DNA of 64,000 bases, from positions 1-64,000 of the forward strand of contig NZ_JAMXOD010000015.1 in the NCBI RefSeq assembly GCF_024721305.1, in the 5' to 3' direction. This DNA is from Aequitasia blattaphilus (GTDB taxonomy: Bacteria > Bacillota > Clostridia > Lachnospirales > Lachnospiraceae). The notes under the pieces are model-generated. The model saw only the letters and a program-made list of their open reading frames with translations. It searched no databases and was not told where the DNA came from. Each line of letters begins with the position of its first letter. The first letter of the stretch is position 1. Below are positions 27,813 to 36,661 of this stretch, one piece after another. The position numbers were made by a program, and so were the translations under genes.

Positions 27813-27831
27813 TAAGAAAGCGTAAGTGGAA

Positions 27832-29013
27832 ATGATTAGAAGATGTACAAATAAAGACGTAGATAAGCTGATGAAATATCTTGAAGAGGAGGAGGCCTAT
27901 AAGAGATTTCTCGTAGCAAATATGGAAGAAAATGGGTTGGATAGTTCGATGCAAAAGGTGTATATTGATGATGATACAGGAATTATTAAAGGTGTATATC
28001 TTTGTTATTATAAAAATCTAATGGTATATAGTAAAGACAACACAGTAAACCAAGAATTTCTAAAAGACCTTTTTGTAGAAACCCGTTTTGATTTGATTTG
28101 GGGAAAAACAAAAACAATGGTAAAGATTGGAGAAGAATACAAGGAATATACTCTTTTTACAGACAGTATTTATCCTCTCACGAAAACAAAGCTGCTAATG
28201 TCTGACTGCAAAAGTACTCGTAGAGCAATTTTTAGATTTATTGAAGAGCATAATGAATCAAAAGTATCTGAGGAAGAGGACTCATGGGCGGCACTTATTT
28301 ATGAAAAGCGTGTGAACGAGAAGGCATCCTATCTCTCGATTTATAATTGGCTGCGGGAAGATATTGTATCAGGTCAGTATCAAACAGGCAGCCGGTTACC
28401 TTCGGAAAATATTCTGTCAGACAAATATAATGTCAGTAGAAATACAGTGCGTCAAGCCTTGACTGTATTGAATCAGGACGGATATATTGAAAAGAAGCAA
28501 GGAAAAGGAACTTACGTAGTATATAATCAAGAGACGAAAGAAAAAGGCAAATTTTATAATTACCTTTTTGAGGATGTTCTTGAGGAGATTACAGATGTAG
28601 AATCAAATCCAAAGATTATACGAGGGGACAAGCAATCCAGATTTATCCTAGGACTAAAGGAAGAGGAAAAGTTAATTGAGAGTCAGGTGGTATGCTGGAA
28701 TTATGACAAGGCAATTGGAATGGCGTGTGTGCAGGTACCAGTATCCATATTAAGCATGTCTGGGGTGGATATAGAGAGTAAGGATGAAATCGATACCTTT
28801 ATCACAAGAAATCTATATTATAGAATAAATGAGTCAGATTTTACGATTGAAGCGAGAAAACCTACAAAGGATAGTGCACATCTGTTAAATCCAGGAAAAG
28901 ATTCTTGTGTTCTTTATATGGAGCAGGTGGCCTATGATAGTAATCAGCGTATTATTGGTCGAATTCGTTACTATTTTCTTTCCGATAAATACTGCATTCA
29001 ATATAGGAGATAG
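27832..29013 (+). CDS. GNAT-like domain fused to a GntR/UTRA transcriptional regulator
   Basis: 393 residues from ATG 27832 (MIRRCTNKDVDKL, a typical GNAT opening; GTG 27826 is an alternative, and the ribosome site is poor). Residues 1-150 look like a degenerate acetyltransferase fold. About 165-235 is a GntR winged helix (GSRLPSENILSDKYNVSRNT, then the wing QGKGTYV). The remainder is a UTRA effector domain, ending in RIRYYF. HutC-type regulators normally lack the first domain. It heads an operon with a zincin-like protein and a P-type ATPase and probably binds the AACAAGTTA repeats upstream. Confidence 0.8.
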   Translation: MIRRCTNKDVDKLMKYLEEEEAYKRFLVANMEENGLDSSMQKVYIDDDTGIIKGVYLCYYKNLMVYSKDNTVNQEFLKDLFVETRFDLIWGKTKTMVKIGEEYKEYTLFTDSIYPLTKTKLLMSDCKSTRRAIFRFIEEHNESKVSEEEDSWAALIYEKRVNEKASYLSIYNWLREDIVSGQYQTGSRLPSENILSDKYNVSRNTVRQALTVLNQDGYIEKKQGKGTYVVYNQETKEKGKFYNYLFEDVLEEITDVESNPKIIRGDKQSRFILGLKEEEKLIESQVVCWNYDKAIGMACVQVPVSILSMSGVDIESKDEIDTFITRNLYYRINESDFTIEARKPTKDSAHLLNPGKDSCVLYMEQVAYDSNQRIIGRIRYYFLSDKYCIQYRR

Positions 29014-29015
29014 TT

Positions 29016-29396
29016 ATGATCATACTGGAAGAATTCAGGGATATGTTGGATTCCATTGAAGAAGAGATTCCAGAAGAGTTCTTTAGAGAGTTAAACGGGG
29101 GAATTCTTCTGATGGAAAATGAAAAGATTCACCCCAAAAGCAAGGGTGATGAACTCAAGATTATGGGAGAATACGTAAGAAGCCATACGATGGGGCGATT
29201 GATTTATATCTATTATGGCTCTTTTAAAGCAGTTTATAGAGATGCGTCTTATGAGGTGTTATACAAAGAGGTTAAACACACACTTTTACATGAATTAACC
29301 CATCACTTGGAGTCCCTGGCAGGATACCGTGATTTAGAAGTGGAAGATGAAATTGGAATACACAACTATCTTAAAAGCAAAGAGGAGATTCAATGA
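29016..29396 (+). CDS. Zincin-like metallopeptidase family protein
   Basis: 126 residues, ATG 29016 with AGGAGA in the upstream gene end. HELTHHLESLAG carries HExxH, and a downstream acidic stretch DLEVEDE may offer the third ligand, matching the small zincin-like group (PF06262 type). Activity of this group is unclear in bacteria. It overlaps the P-type ATPase start by 4 bases, so its product is coupled to the transporter. No signal peptide. Confidence 0.8.
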   Translation: MIILEEFRDMLDSIEEEIPEEFFRELNGGILLMENEKIHPKSKGDELKIMGEYVRSHTMGRLIYIYYGSFKAVYRDASYEVLYKEVKHTLLHELTHHLESLAGYRDLEVEDEIGIHNYLKSKEEIQ

Positions 29397-31837
29397 AAAA
29401 AGCAAAAAGAAAAGTAGTAGAGACCAATCTAATTCGGCGAAGAGACATTCAAAGAACGACGCCAGATACATCGGTGGGACTCTGCTATGAAGAAGTACAA
29501 GTTCGAAAAGAAAATGGTTGGGAGAATACCAGTGTAGAACCGCCTTCTCCCACAACAAAGGAGATTATAAAGAGTAATACCTTTACTTACTTTAATCTGA
29601 TTTTTCTGGTATTGGCAATTCTTCTTATTTTGGTAGGCTCTTTTCGGAATTTAACCTTTTTGCCTATTATCATTACCAACACGCTCATAGGAATTATTCA
29701 GGAATTAAAAGCAAAGAAAACTCTTGATGAGTTATCAATGCTTAATGCACCAACGACAACAGTTATTCGGGAGGGAGAGCGTAAAAAAATCCCGTCAGAA
29801 CAGCTGGTAATTGATGAAATAGTAGTATTTCAGGCAGGAAATCAAATTAGTGCAGATGGGAAAGTAGTAGAAGGCGAGGTACAGGTTAACGAATCTCTTT
29901 TAACTGGTGAAGCCGACGAAATTGTGAAAAAGCCAGGTGATAAACTACTTTCGGGAAGTTTTGTTACTTCAGGTGAGTGTAAGGGGATTTTGGAAAACGT
30001 AGGAAGAGATTCCTATATCTCGAAGCTTACCTTAGAAGCAAAGGCAATGCCTAAAGGAGAGCAATCTGAAATGATGCGTTCTCTAAATAAGCTATTAAAA
30101 ATTGTTGGTATCTTGATTATTCCAATTGGACTGATACTATTGCTGCAAGGATTTTTTGTGAATCACGAAAGTGTGCGGGATAATGTGACTTCAATGGTAG
30201 CAGCACTAATTGGGATGATACCGGAAGGACTCTATTTGCTGACAAGTGTGGCACTGGCTGTCAGCTCCATTCGTTTGGCTTCAAAGAAGGTGTTGCTTCA
30301 TGATATGAAAAGTATTGAGACACTGGCACGGGTCGATGTGTTGTGTGTGGACAAGACGGGAACAATTACTGAAAATGTTATGAAAGTACAGAAAGTAGTT
30401 GTGACGAAGAATTTTAAGGCGAAAACAATGGGAAACATTGTGGAAGTGATTGGTGATTTTGCCCTTGCCATGGGGGATGAAAATATTACGATGCATGCAC
30501 TGAAGGAGAAATTCTCTAAAGGGACTGGAAAGACTCCGGTTTCCACGACTCCCTTTTCCTCTTCTGTAAAATATAGCGGAGCAACGTTTTCCGATGCGGC
30601 ATACGTATTGGGAGCACCAGAGTTTACTCTTCGGGGAGATTATAAGGAGTATAAGGAAACCATTGAAAAGTATGCAGGAATGGGATATCGTGTTCTGGTT
30701 TTTGGAACCTATGAGGGGACTTTGGATGGAAAAGCATTAGTGGATAAAGTGATTCCATTGGCATTTATTTTATTGGCCAACCCAGTTCGAAAGGCAGCGC
30801 CGGAAACTTTCCGCTACTTTGAGGAACAGGGAGTTGAAATTAAGGTTATTTCGGGAGATAATCCTAAAACGGTATCTGAGGTAGCAAGGAAAGCATGTAT
30901 TCGACATGCAGACAAGGTGGTAGATGCAAAAAATCTTCATACCTATGAGGAAATTGAAGATGCAATTCTGAAAAACACCGTGTTTGGTCATGTGACTCCA
31001 GCACAAAAGAGACAATTTGTTCAGGCGCTAAAGGCCAACGGAAGAACCGTTGCAATGACAGGAGATGGAGTGAATGATGTTTTGGCTCTTAAGGATGCCG
31101 ATTGTAGTGTGGCAATGGCATCGGGAAGCGATGCAGCAGCTCAAGCATCTCAGCTTGTTTTGTTAGAGTCGGATTTTTCAAGGATGCCGGAAGTCGTATT
31201 AGAAGGTAGACGGGTGGTTAATAATATTCAAAGATCTGCCAGCTTGTTCCTGGTAAAGAATATTTTTTCGCTGCTGTTGGCGTTGTTTTCTATGGCATCC
31301 GCATTTACCTATCCCCTGGAACCTTCACAAATTTCTTTGATTAGTACCTTTACCATTGGATTGCCGGCATTTTTCCTGGCGCTTTTGCCAAACAAGGAGA
31401 TTATAAAGGGACAGTTTTTACCAAATGTATTATTAAAGGCTTTGCCAGGAGGGCTCACAGACGTACTTATTGTTGCGGCGATGGTAGTGTTTGGAAAAAC
31501 CTTTGGTGTAAGTCCATCGGACATTGGAACGGCCTCCACCATGCTTCTTTCCATTGTCGGGTTTATGATTCTGTTCTCCATCTGTAAGCCAATGAACAAG
31601 ATACGTTTGGGAATATTTGCAGGATCTATTGTGGGATTGTTATTCAGCAGTTATTTTCTGCCGGATCTCTTTGCAATTACAGAGATGTCCAGAGAGTGTA
31701 TCATGCTATTTGTGATATTCTCCATCGCAACGGAGCCAATGCTTCGGTATTTGACGCTGCTGATTTCGAAGATAAAAAGTATCTACAGACTTTCAGAGGA
31801 GAGAAGTAAAAAGAAAATACGAAGAAAATCAATATAA
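29393..31837 (+). CDS. Cation-transporting P-type ATPase (HAD-IC, CtpE-like)
   Basis: 814 residues with about ten membrane helices. The actuator loop has LLTGEADE (TGE), the helix-4 ion motif is IPEGL, the phosphorylation site is DKTGTIT, and the hinge is TGDGVND. IPEGL rather than CPC argues against heavy-metal (P1B) transport. The sequence resembles CtpE-type ATPases, for which calcium uptake has been proposed. The N-terminus lacks metal-binding domains. It is translationally coupled (ATGA) to the zincin gene and controlled by the GNAT-GntR regulator. The ion is not determined. Confidence 0.88.
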   Translation: MKKAKRKVVETNLIRRRDIQRTTPDTSVGLCYEEVQVRKENGWENTSVEPPSPTTKEIIKSNTFTYFNLIFLVLAILLILVGSFRNLTFLPIIITNTLIGIIQELKAKKTLDELSMLNAPTTTVIREGERKKIPSEQLVIDEIVVFQAGNQISADGKVVEGEVQVNESLLTGEADEIVKKPGDKLLSGSFVTSGECKGILENVGRDSYISKLTLEAKAMPKGEQSEMMRSLNKLLKIVGILIIPIGLILLLQGFFVNHESVRDNVTSMVAALIGMIPEGLYLLTSVALAVSSIRLASKKVLLHDMKSIETLARVDVLCVDKTGTITENVMKVQKVVVTKNFKAKTMGNIVEVIGDFALAMGDENITMHALKEKFSKGTGKTPVSTTPFSSSVKYSGATFSDAAYVLGAPEFTLRGDYKEYKETIEKYAGMGYRVLVFGTYEGTLDGKALVDKVIPLAFILLANPVRKAAPETFRYFEEQGVEIKVISGDNPKTVSEVARKACIRHADKVVDAKNLHTYEEIEDAILKNTVFGHVTPAQKRQFVQALKANGRTVAMTGDGVNDVLALKDADCSVAMASGSDAAAQASQLVLLESDFSRMPEVVLEGRRVVNNIQRSASLFLVKNIFSLLLALFSMASAFTYPLEPSQISLISTFTIGLPAFFLALLPNKEIIKGQFLPNVLLKALPGGLTDVLIVAAMVVFGKTFGVSPSDIGTASTMLLSIVGFMILFSICKPMNKIRLGIFAGSIVGLLFSSYFLPDLFAITEMSRECIMLFVIFSIATEPMLRYLTLLISKIKSIYRLSEERSKKKIRRKSI

Positions 31838-31842
31838 AGAAC

Positions 31843-31880
31843 GGGCAGTTTACCTCTTCATTAAGGTGAACTGCCCATTT
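31843..31880. terminator. Bidirectional terminator
   Basis: GGGCAGTTTACC (31843-31854) pairs with GGTGAACTGCCC (31865-31876), followed by ATTT and preceded by A-rich sequence; convergent genes end on either side. Confidence 0.85.
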
Positions 31881-31883
31881 AAA

Positions 31884-32744
31884 TTAGTCTATTGAAAAAC
31901 GACAAGATGCGCCACAAGGGAGCACGAGATTCGTGTTGGTAACGGGCAGCCCGATTTCGTCCGCTGTTATGATGCCGTCGTATCTCTTGAGTTCCAGTGA
32001 CAACATGTAAGTTAAAACGGATGGAGCGAGCCCGGTAGTATAAGAATTAATTAAAAAGAAAAGAGGATTTTTGCTTAGCAGTTTGGAGCATTGCTGAACA
32101 AGAGGATAAATCGCATCTTCAATTTTCCAAATTTCTCCTTTGGGTCCACGTCCGTAAGAAGGAGGATCCATAATAATTGCGTCATAAGTATTTCCTCTTC
32201 GGAGTTCTCGTTCAACGAACTTCATACAATCATCTACAAGCCAGCGAATGGGACGATCAGATAAACCAGAGGCAGCAGCGTTTTCCTTTGCCCAGTTTAC
32301 CATGCCTTTGCTGGCATCCACATGAGTCACACTTGCACCGGCGCTGGCAGCAGCTAAGGTGGCACCACCAGTATAAGCGAAAAGGTTTAGTACCTTGATG
32401 GGACGATTGGCCTTTTTGATTTTAGCAGAAAACCAGTCCCAGTTTGTGGCTTGCTCAGGGAAAATCCCAGTGTGTTTAAAATTGAAAGGTTTCAGACAAA
32501 ATGTCAGATCTCCATAATGAATATCCCATTGCTTGGGAAGATCTATAAATTCCCAGTTACCACCACCTTGCTTGCTGCGATGATAGTGAGCATTTTTTTG
32601 CTTCCAGCCACGGTGTTCCTTTTTAGTAGACCAGATGACCTGAGGGTCGGGTCGTACCAATAAATATTTTCCGAAACGTTCTAGTTTTTCGCCAGTGCTT
32701 GTATCAATTATCTCATAGTCTTTCCAATTTTTAGCTATCCACAT
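31884..32744 (-). CDS. Class I SAM-dependent methyltransferase, RlmI/RlmK-like
   Basis: 286 residues. I chose ATG 32744 because GAGGA (32752-32756) lies 7 bases before it. The longer start at 32774 is only 3 bases from a TATACT -10 box, so it would precede the expected transcript start. Motif I is LNLFAYTGGATLA, motif II is THVDASKG, and the catalytic motif is DPPSYGRG. These fit the rRNA 5-methylcytosine methyltransferase group without the PUA domain of RlmI. The RNA target is unknown. Confidence 0.85.
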   Translation of the reverse strand: MWIAKNWKDYEIIDTSTGEKLERFGKYLLVRPDPQVIWSTKKEHRGWKQKNAHYHRSKQGGGNWEFIDLPKQWDIHYGDLTFCLKPFNFKHTGIFPEQATNWDWFSAKIKKANRPIKVLNLFAYTGGATLAAASAGASVTHVDASKGMVNWAKENAAASGLSDRPIRWLVDDCMKFVERELRRGNTYDAIIMDPPSYGRGPKGEIWKIEDAIYPLVQQCSKLLSKNPLFFLINSYTTGLAPSVLTYMLSLELKRYDGIITADEIGLPVTNTNLVLPCGASCRFSID

Positions 32745-32853
32745 ATAATCATCCTCGTTCTTTGTAAATTTCATCTTAGTATATCACAAAGGAGGTTCAG
32801 ACAAAAGAGATAGATAAAAACTATAAATAGGGAAAGATATACAAAAACCCTAT

Positions 32854-32882
32854 TTGAAGTGCATTCATGAGGGAAATATAAT
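32854..32882 (+). promoter_or_regulatory. Promoter of the selenium operon (PHP-yedF-selD-selA-selB-lysR)
   Basis: TTGAAG (32854-32859), 17 bases, TATAAT (32877-32882). The first ATG follows at 32928 after AAAGGAG. Confidence 0.7.
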
Positions 32883-32927
32883 AATAGTATAGGAACGAAT
32901 GACAAGCATTAGTAAAGGAGTAATGAT

Positions 32928-33578
32928 ATGCTTATTGATATGCATATGCACGAAAGAACGTATTCCTCCGATAGTTTTCTGGAATTAAACAGAATGGTGG
33001 AGATTGGAAAGAAAAAAGGGTTAGACGGTATCTGTATTACAGATCATGATAGCATGGGACTGAAAGAGTATGCTAAAAAGTATAGTGAAAAGGTTGATTT
33101 TCCAATATTTGTGGGCATAGAATATTATTCTTTGGAAGGGGACATTTTAGCCTTTGGGATTGAGGAATACCCCAAGGAAAGGAAATCTGCTCAGGAGTTT
33201 ATTGACTGTGTGAAAGAGCAGGGAGGTATTACCATTGCTGCGCACCCCTTTCGAAATAATAACAGGGGTTTGGAAGAGAATCTTTTAAGGGTAAGAGGTC
33301 TGGACGGGATTGAGGTGTTGAATGGGAGCACATCCATTGAAGCATGCCGCAAAGCAAGAAATTATGCAAGATACTTGGAGGTTCAAGCTACAGGTGCGAG
33401 TGATTGTCACGTAGAGGAAAAGATAGGGGTGTATGCTACTTATTTTCCCTATGACGTAAAGGATGTAAATGAGATGGTTGACGTTTTTAAAAAGGAGAAA
33501 GTAATGCCGGTATATTTTCGGGAAGAAAATTACCATTTACCTTTCTCACCAACAATGATAGAATGTGTCTATAAGTAG
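32928..33578 (+). CDS. PHP-domain metal-dependent phosphoesterase
   Basis: 216 residues. DMHMHERTYSSDS, ITDHDSM, AAHPFR and GASDCHV supply the metal-binding His and Asp residues of the PHP (histidinol-phosphatase-like) fold, and all four motifs are intact. Small stand-alone PHP proteins act on phosphate esters or 5' RNA ends; the substrate here is unknown. It is the first gene of the selenium operon, 13 bases before yedF, which makes a link to selenium metabolism possible but not established. Confidence 0.85.
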   Translation: MLIDMHMHERTYSSDSFLELNRMVEIGKKKGLDGICITDHDSMGLKEYAKKYSEKVDFPIFVGIEYYSLEGDILAFGIEEYPKERKSAQEFIDCVKEQGGITIAAHPFRNNNRGLEENLLRVRGLDGIEVLNGSTSIEACRKARNYARYLEVQATGASDCHVEEKIGVYATYFPYDVKDVNEMVDVFKKEKVMPVYFREENYHLPFSPTMIECVYK

Positions 33579-33591
33579 AAGGAGGACGAAC

Positions 33592-34173
33592 ATGATTGTA
33601 GTGGATGCACGTGGGGACGTATGTCCTGTACCGGTTATTAAGACAAAAAAAGCATTGGAAGAAGCAAGTGAAAGAGAACGAGTTGAGGTGCTGGTGGACA
33701 ACGATATAGCATTTCAGAATGTGCAGAAATATGGAAATGAAGTTGGAAATATTTTAAGTGCAGAGAAAAAATCTGAGCAGGAATATCACATTGTAATTGA
33801 GGGAAAAGAGAAAGAGGATGAGCTAAAGAAGCAGGAAACAAACTGTATCTATGTGATTCGAAGTAACGCCATGGGTGTGGGAGATGAGGCATTGGGGAAA
33901 ACGCTGTTAAAGGGCTTTTTTTATGCACTAACTCAGGTGGAAGGTTTACCAAAGAAAATCCTCTTCTACAACAGTGGAGCCTACTTGACAACCAGTGAAT
34001 CAGAAAGCTTGGAAGATATTAAATATTTGGAATCTCAAGGCGTGGAGATATTAACATGTGGGACTTGTCTGGATTTTTATGGTTTAAAGGATAAGCTAGA
34101 GGTAGGAAATGTAACAAACATGTATGCTATTGTTGAGGCAATGAATCAGGCGGATAAAATTGTAACGCCTTAG
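33592..34173 (+). CDS. yedF: Sulfurtransferase-like selenium metabolism protein YedF
   Basis: 193 residues from ATG 33592 (AAGGAGG upstream; the longer frame from 33565 lies in the previous gene). An N-terminal TusA domain has DARGDVCPVPVI with the active Cys of the CPxP motif. The C-terminal half (about 95-193) is a DsrE-like domain (SNAMGVGDEALGK, TCGTCLDFYG). This two-domain YedF is found next to selD in selenium-using Clostridia and is thought to carry reactive Se or S. The selD start follows after 15 bases. Confidence 0.88.
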   Translation: MIVVDARGDVCPVPVIKTKKALEEASERERVEVLVDNDIAFQNVQKYGNEVGNILSAEKKSEQEYHIVIEGKEKEDELKKQETNCIYVIRSNAMGVGDEALGKTLLKGFFYALTQVEGLPKKILFYNSGAYLTTSESESLEDIKYLESQGVEILTCGTCLDFYGLKDKLEVGNVTNMYAIVEAMNQADKIVTP

Positions 34174-34188
34174 TAAGGAGACTTTAAA

Positions 34189-35226
34189 TTGGACGAGATT
34201 AAATTAACATCGTTAAGTAAAACTGCGGGCTGAGGTGCGAAATTTGGTCCGGAGACCCTTGCTCAAGTTTTGAGCAAGCTGCCAAAGTTTGAAAATCCAG
34301 ATCTTCTGGTGGGAATTGAGACATCAGATGATGCTGCGATTTATAAAATAAATGATGAAATAGCAATGATTCAAACACTGGATTTCTTTACACCAATTGT
34401 GGATGATCCCTACATGTTTGGACAAATTGCTGCTGCAAATTCCTTAAGTGATGTATGGGCAATGGGTGGAGAACCAAAGGTTGCACTTAATATTGTGGCA
34501 TTTCCAAGTTGCCTGGATCCGGAAATTTTAGGAGAAATTTTAAGAGGGGGCGCAGATAAGGTAAAAGAGGCTGGAGCGGTTTTAGTTGGCGGCCATACGA
34601 TTCAGGATGATGAGCCAAAGTATGGTTTATCTGTATCTGGATTTGTGCATCCGAACAAGATTTACAAAAACTACGGATGCCAGGTGGGAGACGTTCTGAT
34701 TCTGACGAAACAGATCGGAAGTGGAATTATTAATACTGCCATTAAAGCAGACATGGCATCGAAGGAAGCCATAGAGGAGACCCAAAGAGTAATGGCGTCA
34801 CTGAATATGAAGGCAAAAAGAGTGATTGAAAAATATGAGGTACATGCTTGTACCGATATCACAGGTTTTGGTTTGATTGGCCATTGCCTTGAGATGGCAG
34901 AAGCATCGAAGGTGGGATTTGAATTGAATCCTGCTGAGATTCCTTTCATGAGGGAGGCGGCTCGCTATAGTAAAATGGGATTAATTCCAGCAGGTGCGTA
35001 TAAAAACAAAGGCTATTCTATGGGCAAAGTGGAGTTTGATAAGTTAGAGGAGCATATAGTGGACTTATTGTGTGATCCTCAAACATCTGGCGGACTCTTG
35101 TTTAGCGTAAAACAAGAGGACAAAGATAAAATCTTAGAAGAGCTTAAAAATGCAGAACTTGAAACAACCTGTAAAATTATTGGTGAGGTCACAGAAAACA
35201 GAGGAAAAGTAATTACTTTTATTTAA
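34189..35226 (+). CDS. selD: Selenide, water dikinase (selenophosphate synthetase), selenocysteine-containing
   Basis: 345 residues if the in-frame TGA at 34231-34233 is read as selenocysteine (residue 15). TTG 34189 follows AAGGAG by 8 bases and gives DEIKLTSLSKTAG-U-GAKFGPE. This is the position of the catalytic Cys17 in E. coli SelD, with the essential Lys 3 residues later. The rest shows the PurM-like fold (GIETSDDAAIY, GGHTIQDDEP, TDITGFG). Annotation from the first ATG-like codon after the TGA (34270) would lose the active site. It makes selenophosphate from selenide and ATP. selA follows after 10 bases. Confidence 0.95.
34231..34257 (+). promoter_or_regulatory. UGA(Sec) codon and probable SECIS hairpin in selD
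   Basis: The UGA is at 34231-34233. GGTC (34246-34249) and GACC (34254-34257) close a CGGA loop 12 bases after it, the spacing expected for a bacterial SECIS read by SelB. The helix is short, so lower pairs need a folding check. Confidence 0.6.
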
Positions 35227-35236
35227 TGGAGACGGT

Positions 35237-36649
35237 ATGAATAAGAATGAGTGGTTTAAAAGGATTCCGAAAGTGGATATTCTTTTGGAAACAGAAGAAA
35301 TAGAAAATTTGATTGAAAGTTATGGAAGGACCAGTGTTCTGTCGGGCATTCGTGAAGAAATGGATATTCTGCGAAAACAGATTTCCCAGTGTGAGACAGA
35401 AGAGGATGCAATTCAAAGGATTGAAGAGCTGGTTGATAAAATACAGGAAGGGGTAGAAAAGAAACACACCCCCAATATGGAACTCGTTATCAATGGAACA
35501 GGTACAGTATTACATACAAACCTGGGACGGGCACCTATCTCGAAAAAGCATATGGAGCGTCTTGCGTTGATTGCTTCAGGTTATGGGAATCTGGAATATA
35601 ATCTGAAGGAAGGAAGAAGAGGGGAAAGATACTCTCATTTCGAAGAGCTTTTATGTGAGATAACTGGAGCTGAGGCGGCAATGGCTGTAAATAATAACGC
35701 CTCCTCCGTATTATTAATTCTCAACACCTTGGCAAAAGGTGGTGAAGCAATTGTATCGAGAGGTGAACTGATTGAAATCGGAGGGAAATTTCGTATTCCA
35801 GATGTGATGGAAGCCAGTGGAGCTGTTATGGTAGAAGTGGGAACAACGAATAAGACCCATTTGGAAGATTATGAGAAAGCAATTACGGAAGAAACGAAAG
35901 CAATCCTAAAGGTTCACACCAGTAATTACCAAGTGGTTGGTTTTACAGAGTCAGTATCTATGGAGGAACTGAGTGCTATTTCAAATGAACGGGACATTCC
36001 TCTTGTTGAAGATTTGGGAAGTGGGGTTCTAATTGATTTAAGTAAATATGGCTTAACTTATGAACCAAGAGTGCAGGATTCCATTGAGAAGGGTGCAGAT
36101 GTGGTTTGCTTCAGTGGAGATAAGCTTTTAGGAGGCCCTCAGGCTGGTATTATTATTGGGAAAAAGAAATACATTGATCAAATGAAAAAAAATCAGCTTA
36201 CAAGGGCGCTTCGAATTGATAAGTTTACAGCAACAGCTTTAGAGCTTACACTCCTTGAATATTTGTCGGAGGAAAATGTGGTAAAAAATATTCCGGTTTT
36301 GGAAATGATAACAATGCCTTATGAGGTTGTGGAGAAAAAGGCAAAGAAATTGTTAAGGGAATTGAAAAAGCAAAATATGCCGGGGGATTATAAATTATGT
36401 GGATGTGAGTCTCAGATTGGTGGGGGATCTCTTCCTCTTGAGAGATTAAAAAGCGCAGGTGTCTCTATTGCTTCAGAAGGAATTTCGGCAGCAGAAATAG
36501 AAACCCGTTTAAGAAAGCTTCCAATTCCAATAATAGTACGCATTGTAAATGATGAGATTTTAATTGATGTAAGATGTATTGAAGAAAAGAATATGCAGAT
36601 GATTGCAAAAATGTTAAAAGAAAATAGAGTTTTTGAATCAGTTAGTTAA
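35237..36649 (+). CDS. selA: L-seryl-tRNA(Sec) selenium transferase
   Basis: 470 residues, a normal length. This PLP enzyme converts Ser-tRNA(Sec) to Sec-tRNA(Sec) with selenophosphate. Visible are INGTGTVLHTNLGRAP, VEDLGSG and the PLP lysine in CFSGDKLLGGPQAG. The N-terminal helical domain that binds tRNA-Sec (about 1-75) is present. It sits between selD and selB with 10- and 12-base gaps. Confidence 0.96.
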   Translation: MNKNEWFKRIPKVDILLETEEIENLIESYGRTSVLSGIREEMDILRKQISQCETEEDAIQRIEELVDKIQEGVEKKHTPNMELVINGTGTVLHTNLGRAPISKKHMERLALIASGYGNLEYNLKEGRRGERYSHFEELLCEITGAEAAMAVNNNASSVLLILNTLAKGGEAIVSRGELIEIGGKFRIPDVMEASGAVMVEVGTTNKTHLEDYEKAITEETKAILKVHTSNYQVVGFTESVSMEELSAISNERDIPLVEDLGSGVLIDLSKYGLTYEPRVQDSIEKGADVVCFSGDKLLGGPQAGIIIGKKKYIDQMKKNQLTRALRIDKFTATALELTLLEYLSEENVVKNIPVLEMITMPYEVVEKKAKKLLRELKKQNMPGDYKLCGCESQIGGGSLPLERLKSAGVSIASEGISAAEIETRLRKLPIPIIVRIVNDEILIDVRCIEEKNMQMIAKMLKENRVFESVS

Positions 36650-36661
36650 GGGGAGAGAGCA

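Noticed and set aside
31884-32774. Methyltransferase start at 32774
   Set aside because: It lies 3 bases from a -10 box; ATG 32744 has a proper ribosome site.
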